Assembly (NCBI GenBank): GCA_032164295.1
Contig: JAJHTX010000004.1
Coordinates: 1,860,001-1,924,000, forward strand
Length of the DNA stretch: 64,000 nucleotides
Reading direction: 5' to 3'
Source: Inonotus obliquus
Lineage: Eukaryota > Basidiomycota > Agaricomycetes > Hymenochaetales > Hymenochaetaceae
Shown here: positions 56,439 through 64,000 of the stretch, piece after piece
Position numbering within the stretch: the first letter of the stretch is position 1
How the letters are laid out: each line of letters opens with the position of its first letter
The notes under the pieces: model-generated
What the model saw: only the letters and a program-made list of their open reading frames with translations
What the model was told of the DNA's origin: nothing
The model's database searches: none
Translations under genes and position numbers: made by a program

Positions 56439-59324
56439 TTATTTGCTTTCTCCTGGAAAGATCCTTCCAACAGCCTCCGCCTCTTTACGTCTTTTTTCGG
56501 CTAATTCTCGTGAGGCAGCCTCTCGGCTTGAAGCTCCAAACTTCGCAAGCTTTTCAAGTAAAGCTTGTAATTTCTTCGGCTTGATAGCCGCATAAGATGT
56601 TTGCCTGATATTCGGGACGAGATATTCCTGAACTTTGTCATTGAGCGGGATAGACGTGACCTAAATCAGCAAACTGTCAGCAACAGTGAAGCAGCCGATA
56701 CTGAAGTGAAAGAAAAAAAATACCAGGCGTAGTTCAGCAAAGGCAGTATTCAAATGTTCGCGTCCGATGCGTTTGAATTCAGCTTCAAGGAAATCTACGT
56801 CTACCGAGATATTCGACAATGCATTGTCGTTGAGCATCGCGACGTTGGGACCGGTGATGAAGTCCTGATTTAGCCCAAGATCAGTAATCAAGGTGGAATA
56901 GGTGGTAAGAATTCCTTTGCAGATAGCATACCATTAAGCAATCGGCGATATAGCTCACCGCAGCTTTATACGCTTCATCTTTATACGCCTCCTGCACAAC
57001 GAGAGAATCGACAACAGTCGCAAGCCAATGCGCAAGTTCATACAAATACATGCTTGGTGAGTCTTCACGAGATTTCGGGGTCCAATCATAATCCGCAAGA
57101 CCAAAGAAATCATCCAATTTCGATGCAATCACGGACGAGATGCGGCGTGTTGCATGTGTGATTGTTTCTTTGAAGGACGCTCCAGCGGTGATACGTATGG
57201 TCCCTCCACGCTGAGCAGATCGAAGACTTGTAAGAGACTTTTCGAGTTCGCCGCAGGCTACGTCAAAGTGCTCGAGGTTGGTCATCATCTGTGCTATTTG
57301 CGAAAGCGCGGAAGTTGTCGATAGGCGGTTGCGGATCGGTTGGCTAACGTGGTTCGCCAATAACCTGTCCAGGGACTACAAAAAAAAGCGTAAATGAGGG
57401 ATACGAAGGGCTCGTCATCAAGCTGGATCGTACCTTTCCTAGGAGTTCATCAATATTCCTGTGGTGCTGGGATACGCCGTCCATGAAAAGATAGAAGCGC
57501 TTAACGAAGTTACGGATCTAAAACAGCGTTACGTTTGGATCACGAGCAAGAAATCCAATACATACATCTTCGCAGCTCTGTGGGAAGCACTGCGACCAGG
57601 GTAATGTTATCGGGAGTGGCGCACTGCATCCTGTCATCAGTATGGGAGATATGCAAATAATAAGATTTTCTTACTTGGCTAGTTCGTTGTACTCACGCCG
57701 CACCAGCCAGACGTCCTTGAGTGCAAGATCTCTGCCCTCCGCCTCACTTACGCGCACAGGCATAAGATCATCACGTTGAACATTCTAGGCACGTCATAAA
57801 TTCCCGCTTGTCAAAGGCCAGATTAAGTCAGGCTTACCCCTTCAAAACGTCCTTTGAACTGGTTCTCAAGGAGTGTCGTATATTTCTCGAAAAGAACAAG
57901 GATGAAAGCTTGCAGCTGCGTTGCTGAATACCCATAAGTCTGAGATGGGAATTGTAAGAGGCATGAATCGGTACAAGAGATTGCATATTAACCTCAAGTG
58001 TCATGATGAACGCTAACAAGCTCTCCTTGGCCAACAAGAACACTTCAGGGTCTGTCTCGCTGTTCAAGCAAAGTTCAATAGCTTGAGTGAGACGTCCGAC
58101 CAAGGCAACCCATAGTTCATCCACATCCCGCTCGCTACGGAATGATCGAGTAGTCCGCAAAACCTCCCGCTCGATGATGAAAAAGCCCGTAATCTCATGA
58201 GTCAGAGCGGGAAGTGATGTGAGATTAAGCGGGGATGGTAGAATCAGATCTGATTGAGCCTTGAAGGGATAGTTCAGTCAACGAAATGCTAGAGCGAGCT
58301 TAATGCGCACCTTTCGATCCGCCTGATAGGACTTCTGGAGCTCCTCTAACGAGTCAAGTGCAGTATAGATGTGAATGCATTCGTATAGAGGTTTGAAATC
58401 GACCTTGAGTCGATCATTGTCCAACACGTTATCTTTAGTTCTGCATTAGTGCGAACATTACCCTCTAGAACATCCCGCTTACATTCTACTTTCTCATTAC
58501 TGACAGCTTCTACAGCACTGCCGACCCTACTGTGTTTAAGCGATGAATCCTTCTCGCGCCGAATACGCCACTTGCGCGTGCGTAGCTCCATCGCTTCGAT
58601 AGCTAATTTTCCAACTTGGCCGCTACTGTTTCGTACCATGAGAAGCCATTGCTTCGTCGATGCGGTGACGGCATCCTTTATTTGGGAGCGCAATGAGGGA
58701 AGAGAAGACATGAGGTGTTGGAAAAGAGGCGTCTGAGAAAGAGAGGCCGGAGGCATTGTGTGAATTTCTTCCAAGGACTATAGATTTCGTCAGTTCAATG
58801 AGTGCGATACAGATATAGAAGGAAAAACGCACCCGCAAAGCGCTCCAATACTTGCCCTCCTTGATCATCTCGCCGACTCGATTGACTACGTCTAGGACCT
58901 TCAGACATGCTTGCAGATTATCTATCGCTTCGTCCAAGTTTGCCGCTGTCTTCTTAGTTTGCAATAGCGCCTTCTTTTTCTCAACAAGTCCTCGGCCGAC
59001 TTGCGTTACGCTAGAGTCCAGTGTAGAAATCTTATCCCGTAGATTGGTGGTATACGACTTGATGGTGAAGAGTGTTGAAACGGATGAGACAAAGTCCTGA
59101 TAGTTGTCGGCGCATATTTTCTCTATTTCTGCGTCCTTTGATTCTACCAAGCCATGAAGAGTGCGAAGGTATGCCTCTTGCTGTCGATTGACATGTATTT
59201 GTTTGATGATTGGACCGAGCTGTTCTAGGTTCTCAGAAGAGGATGATTGGTCAAGGAGATGAATCTGTTGAAGCTGCTGGTCAATGGAGTCTTGGGTGTA
59301 TTGGACGCGCCGACGTGGAGGCAT
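56439..59324 (-). CDS. SEC15: Exocyst complex subunit Sec15
   Basis: Subunit of the octameric exocyst that tethers secretory vesicles at the plasma membrane; Sec15 binds the Rab Sec4. The start MPPRRRVQYTQDSIDQQLQQ is followed by IIKQIHVNRQQEAYLRTLHG and FVSSVSTLFTIKSYTTNLRD, LDEAIDNLQACLKVLDVVNR and IKEGKYWSALRSLEEIHTM, the typical rod-subunit N-terminus. The middle holds QLQAFILVLFEKYTTLLENQ and DLMPVRVSEAEGRDLALKDV. The C-terminal part has IRNFVKRFYLFMDGVSQHHR, NIDELLGKSLDRLLANHVSQ, ISVDVDFLEAEFKRIGREHL and LQALLEKLAKFGASS. About 10 or more exons. The protein ends GRIFPGESK. Sequence and length agree with the family. Confidence 0.88.
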
Positions 59325-59981
59325 GGTGAGTGTACTCAGAGCGTGCTGGTTACACCGTGACCGTGTCAACAGTAACCATAGAAAGATCGACAGCGAGAAC
59401 AGCAAGAATAGAACATTTCCTAATCAAGCACACCATGTATTATCCGCCGTTATGACTCATAAAATATCTTTTCTCTTCATTGCTATTAACTTCTTCAACG
59501 GTCCCCGTTTCAGGCCATAGTTCGGAAAGTGTACGCTTCTGCATCTTCCATGCATCCTACTCTTCTCCATCACTCTCCTTTACTCACTATGCACTGCATT
59601 TTTCGATCCGGCTCAGGTGGCCGAGTGTCCCTCGTACTTACTAGCACGTTTTTCAACGGAGGCGAACGCAGTATTGTGGAGCTCACCGATCACCCTCAAA
59701 TCAGCTTTGCGTATCCGAGCTTGCGCCATTGAGTACTATCTATCGGCTGGGTTGGACGTACAGCGATTGGATTGCAACTGCTAGTTTAGCGTGTTGCTAT
59801 AACGTTTACCATTTTTTTCAAGTTCGTCAAAAGGTATGCGGAGCGTAAAATATGGCACCTCAAATCTCGATGTTGGCTAACTTCTGATAAAGCTTTGTAG
59901 AGAAAGAGCCTGTCCGCGGATATTTAAAGCGCACCATTTTGCTGTGTTACTCTTTGAACGCTCACCAGTAACTTCCTCATA
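59325..59981. other. Divergent intergenic region, Sec15 / HAD phosphatase
   Basis: About 660 bp with both promoters. GATATTTAAAG at about 59918-59928 is a TATA-like element about 60 nt upstream of the phosphatase ATG. The small open frame at 59529-59732 has no support. Confidence 0.5.
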
Positions 59982-60874
59982 ATGCCTATTGTTACCGAGA
60001 CTTTCGATGGTATCCTCTTTGACATGGATGGCACTCTGGTAGACTCAACCCAGGGTGTCATTGGTGCGTGGCACTGCTTCAAGGAAACATATCCTCACAT
60101 CCATGTCGAGGAGATCCTCAACAGTATGTGTTCTTTTTCTATGTCTTCAAACACCTCTCCACATCACTTACGCCCACGTCCGTCACTCAGCTGCACACGG
60201 AATCCGAACCGTAGACAACCTCCGAAAACACTGCGGTATAACCGACCCAGACGAACTCGAAGCCGAAGCACTCCGTTTCGAACAAGAAATCGTCAACCAC
60301 TCCGCGAAGGACGGTCGAGAAGGCATCATCCCCCTGCCCGGAGTCCATGAGCTCTGTAATACCTTGTTCATCCCAGAGGGATCCCGCTACTGGGCGCTCT
60401 GCACATCTGCTACGAGAGCATATGCAACTCAAGCACTCAAGATTGCTGGTGTCCCTTACCCATCGAACTTTATCGCCGCTGAAGACGTCAAGGCGGGAAA
60501 ACCTGCGTAAGACAACTGACCGGTTCCGTTCATCGCCCGTGACATTAACTATTGATGACGATTCTATAGCCCTGACCCATACCTTGAAGGTGCAAAGCTC
60601 CTCGGCCTTGATCCTAAACGTTGCCTCGTGGTCGAAGATGCGCCAGCCGGAATTGCTAGTGGCCTGGCAGCAGGATCCAAGACTCTTGCCGTCATCACGT
60701 CCCACACTGCAGAGTCTATGCGTGCAGCAGGTACCACCTACCTTGTGCAAAATCTGGGAAGGTATGTTCATTGACTCAAGTCGTAGTCTGTGACATGCTG
60801 TTGACTCTCGCCGCAGTGTATCGATGAAACTAACATCTGAAGGTGTTAAAGTTACCATGAACACCATAGAATAA
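59982..60874 (+). CDS. HAD-superfamily phosphatase, glycerol-3-phosphatase type
   Basis: Cytosolic phosphatase of the Gpp1/Dog-like HAD group; yeast members make glycerol from glycerol-3-phosphate in osmotic and redox balance. Exons: 59982-60123, 60191-60506, 60570-60761 and 60817-60874; phases agree, giving about 235 residues. Motif I is FDGILFDMDGTLVDS with the nucleophile and acid/base Asp. The cap follows: TAHGIRTVDNLRKHCGITDP. Motif II is ALCTSATRAYA, motif III FIAAEDVKAGKPAPDPYLEG, and motif IV KRCLVVEDAPAGIASGLAAG. The end is KVTMNTIE. A 2-deoxyglucose-6-phosphatase or similar sugar-phosphatase role is the alternative; the cap alone does not decide. Confidence 0.87.
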
Positions 60875-61225
60875 AGATACGAATACTGGTTCTGAACCTA
60901 GAAACTTGTTGCTTAGACGTAGAACTGTATCATTGCTTTCCATAGATATAGACGTTGCATACTCTCTCAGCGATTGGCTATACGATTCCCAATCGTACCT
61001 CACATTGGAACAGGCAGGTGCCATGCAAATTGCTTAAAGTATAAAAGAAACAAATGAGCGATTTCCGAGAGAGCTATTGGATATAAAGAAGGTATATAGA
61101 GCGATGAACCGTGATGCATGACATTCATTTGGACAAAAGAAACATGAAAGAAATAGGATTAGAGGATTCGTAAAAACCGCGAGGAAATGGTAATTCCGGA
61201 GAAAACAAGCACCATCGTTATCTTT

Positions 61226-63017
61226 TTAGTACTCCCCAGCTTCCTCGACATCGGCAGAGTCAATACCAACCTATAATGAATACTCAATACAATGAAAATC
61301 TGAATATTGATGGCATGCACGAACCTCCTCATAATCCTTTTCAAGGGCAGCAAGATCCTCACGGGCCTCAGAGAATTCACCCTCCTCCATACCCTCACCA
61401 ACATACCAGTGGACGAAGGCACGTTTCGAATAGAGAAGGTCAAACTTGTGATCCAACCTACTCCACGCGCTGGAGATGGCCGTTGTGTTTGAAAGCATGC
61501 ATAGACTACGAGTAACCTTCGCAAGATCGCCTCCAGGGATGTGTGCAGGAGGTTCATTGCAAATGCCGAGCTTGAAACCGGTCGGGCACCAATCAACGAA
61601 CTGAATCGTACGCTTGGTCTTGATGATGCTGACAGCAGCATTCACATCCTTCGGTACGACATCACCACGGTAGAGAAGTGCACAAGCCACTAAACCGGAT
61701 GTGAGGAAGGACCATTGGGTTAAGATTCAGAGACGTACTGTATTTGCCTTCCCTGGGGTCGCACTTCACCATCTGGTTACCAGTCTCGAAGCACGAAAAA
61801 GTCATGTCTGCGACTGAGTTCTGCTCGTGGTGAGCCTTTTCGGCAGAAATGATAGGCGCAAACGTAGCAAGAGGGAAGTGAATGCGAGGGAATCTAAGCG
61901 ACGCATAAGAGAAGTATCACAAGTTGATATGGAAACAAACTTACGGAACCAAGTTAGTTTGGAACTCGTTCAAGTCGACATTCAAGGAACCATCGAAGCG
62001 AAGGGATGCTGTGATCGAAGATACAACTTGAGCAATCAACCTGTTGAGGTTGGTGAAACCCGGTGACGAAACACCCAAACGCTGTTTGCAAATATCGTAG
62101 ATGGCCTCGTTATCAACCTAATCAAACGGAGTTAGCGTTCACCTAAATCGATTAGATGGATTTATTACGGACCATGAACGAGCAGTCCGAGTGCTCAAGA
62201 GTAGTATGCGTCGTCAATACGGAGTTGTAAGGCTCGACGATCGAGTTCGACGTCTTCGGTGCAGGATACACAGAAAATTCGAGCTTCGACTTCTTGCCAT
62301 AGTCAGTGGACAGGCGCTCAAGCAGAAGAGCACCGAAACCAGAACCAGTTCCACCACCAAACGAGTGGAAGACGAAGAAGCCCTGGAGTCCGGAGCAGTT
62401 ATCCGCCAAGCGACGGACCTTATCCATCACAACATCGATCTGCTCCTTGCCGATGGTGTAGTGACCACGAGCATCTACAATAGCTATGGTCAAAAACGAG
62501 GTCGAGGATTACGTAAGAAAACATACAATTGTTCGCAGCGTCTTCCTTGCCTGTCACAAGAGTCTCGGGGTGGAAAAGGCTCCTGTACGTTCCCGTTCGG
62601 ACTTCATCAATGACATTCGGCTCAAGGTCCACGTAAAGCGAACGGGGCACGTGCTTTCCGGAAGACGTCTCCGAGAAGAAGGTGCTAAAACCGTCGTCAT
62701 TTTGAGACGGTGAACCCTCGACAAGACGACCATCAGGCTGGACAAACAAGCAGATCAGTATTTTAGAGTACAGGACCTATTGGAGAGCTCAGACAACTCA
62801 CACTCAAACCGTGCTCGACGGTGTAGAGCTCCCCTGTGTTCACAATCGTCAGTCATCAAAACCAACTGCAGACCACAGCGAAAGTCGCAAAAAACACGTG
62901 TAAAACGCGTTTTTCCGCGTTGCAAACGTCAGCGATAGCAAAGAAAGGGCACTCACAGCAAGCATTTCCGATTTGAACACCGGCCTGCCCAACGTGCACG
63001 GAGATAACTTCACGCAT
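61226..63017 (-). CDS. TUB1: Alpha-tubulin
   Basis: Subunit of the microtubule heterodimer. The start [20 protein letters not shown] is followed after introns by [11 protein letters not shown] and [52 protein letters not shown], the nucleotide loop [98 protein letters not shown], and [20 protein letters not shown]. The C-terminus is acidic and ends EEAGEY with a terminal Tyr. Many short introns are placed near the 5' end, as usual in fungal tubulin genes. Confidence 0.97.
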
Positions 63018-63480
63018 TATCGTTAGAAGACCTAACAAGAAACGCAAGAGTCAGCGAGAACAGGACGAAAGAAGGGAGTACACGGCACGCCGAGTCGTCA
63101 GATATACAAGATAAGACAAAACTTACGATGATATAAGGTGTAGAGAGGTTTCGTGAACGATGGACGTCGTGGGGAATTGGGCGAAGGGGTGGAAACGATT
63201 AAAAGAACGCGAAATAACGTGACTTATCGGAGTTTCAAATCCACTCTATTTGGTGGCGCCACCCCGAAAAAAAGTCAACGTTCCGTCCAAAGCTCGCTAC
63301 GCTAGCATCAGTATTATTAGACGACTTATAACCGATATTTGATCATCAACTTTCGACGAATATTAAAGCGTAACTATACATAGCCATGGGTATAATGATG
63401 CAAATGTTCTAATGCCTGATTCAAACGTGCAGTCTTTGGAATAAAATGGGCGCGGCTTCGTCCCGAATACGCAAAACTTT
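63018..63480. other. Intergenic: alpha-tubulin upstream region
   Basis: About 460 bp upstream of the tubulin start. A 5' UTR intron may lie just upstream of the ATG. GGTGGCGCCACC at about 63251-63262 is a perfect 12-bp palindrome. Nothing else recognised. Confidence 0.45.
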
Positions 63481-63944
63481 TCATGAAGTCTGGTCCTCAC
63501 GAGCCTTTTTACTGCTTGAGGATTGCTTTCTATCCATCATTACGGAGCCGGCCCTGCTTCGTCGCGACGTTCGTTTCGTAAACCCAACTTTGATTTTCTT
63601 CAGCCCGGACACGGTCTTGTGTTTACCCTTCGCAGCTTGCGCGGAGCTTCGCTTGGTGAAATACCTGAAAAAGATTGCATATCAGCAAATTATTCACGGC
63701 CTTGTCAAATGGAGGATTTATGCTGACGTCATGATGGATGCCCATAGGCTGAGACCGTGCATTGGAGTAATGTCGGCCGAGTACTGTAGACAATGGGGGA
63801 CCGATGAATGAGAAGTTGCAGATAAATTATGGCTCTAGTCATTCGTACCTGCTGCTCCGAGACAGACTGGCGAGGAGGTCTCGAAGGGTCGTCCGCGGGA
63901 TCCAACGCAGCCTTAACGACGTCTTTAGCTTTTCGCTTCGGCAT
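63481..63944 (-). CDS. Small basic protein of unknown function
   Basis: Spliced minus-strand model: start at 63944 (MPKRKAKDVVKAALDPADDP then SRPPRQSVSEQQ), second exon from 63788 down to about 63733 (YSADITPMHGLSLWASIM), third exon from about 63667 down to the TGA at 63481-63483. All junctions are GT-AG and in phase. The product is about 112 residues, Lys/Arg/Ser-rich, and could be a nucleic-acid-binding or nuclear protein. No family recognised. A 121-codon open frame lies antisense to it at 63446-63811; I prefer the minus model because of its clean splice sites and its basic, compositionally coherent sequence. The true 5' end may lie beyond the window. Confidence 0.45.
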
Positions 63945-64000
63945 TTTCTTTATTGTCCTGGGAGCAGTGTGGTAAAGTGTCTTCTTCAGAAGGGCCAGTG

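Overview
The window is nuclear DNA of a filamentous basidiomycete fungus, most likely an Agaricomycete. The genes are dense, sit on both strands, and are broken by many short introns of about 50-90 nt with GT-AG borders. Several genes contain very small exons. Gene content is typical of such fungi: a Division 1 chitin synthase, a CipC-like stress protein, GH2 and GH79 glycoside hydrolases, a lactose-permease-type sugar transporter, a Tom20 receptor, and RING proteins of a basidiomycete style. I found no rRNA, tRNA, CRISPR array, transposon or viral gene. All gene models were spliced by eye from the sequence; names rest on recalled family motifs, not on a search.

Layout, left to right. 1-1.7 kb: 3' part of a vacuolar endopolyphosphatase, cut by the window edge. 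2.1-5.3 kb: an RFX-type transcription factor. 6.4-13.9 kb, all minus strand: BFR1-like, NHP2 (H/ACA snoRNP), a CipC-like protein and an RRN5-like Pol I factor. 14.3-21.1 kb: a sugar transporter and a GH2 beta-mannosidase, divergent around a shared 585-bp region, which looks like an uptake-plus-hydrolysis pair. 22-24.5 kb: Rheb GTPase and a small Spo12-like protein. 25.6-28.0 kb: two tandem RING-finger paralogues, the most accessory-looking part of the window. 28.8-32.1 kb: chitin synthase. 33.3-36.1 kb: a CLPTM1-family membrane protein. 36.4-39.3 kb: a large protein I cannot place. 39.8-41.2 kb: a GST-like protein.

41.6-43.9 kb: Tom20 followed at once by a SET-domain protein, possibly one fused gene. 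44.1-46.1 kb: an AAA ATPase of unknown role. 46.3-48.4 kb: a secreted GH79 enzyme. 48.8-56.1 kb: glutaminyl-tRNA synthetase, CPSF100/Cft2 and Arf GTPase. 56.4-60.9 kb: exocyst Sec15 and a HAD phosphatase of the glycerol-3-phosphatase type. 61.2-63.0 kb: alpha-tubulin. 63.5-63.9 kb: a small basic unknown protein on the minus strand.

Most of the window is housekeeping. The parts worth a second look are the RING tandem pair (shared 22-nt microexon, separate 14-residue repeat tails, a stop inside one tail), the transporter/mannosidase pair, the Tom20/SET junction, the unknown gene at 36.4-39.3 kb, and the microexons and GC-AG intron in conserved genes.
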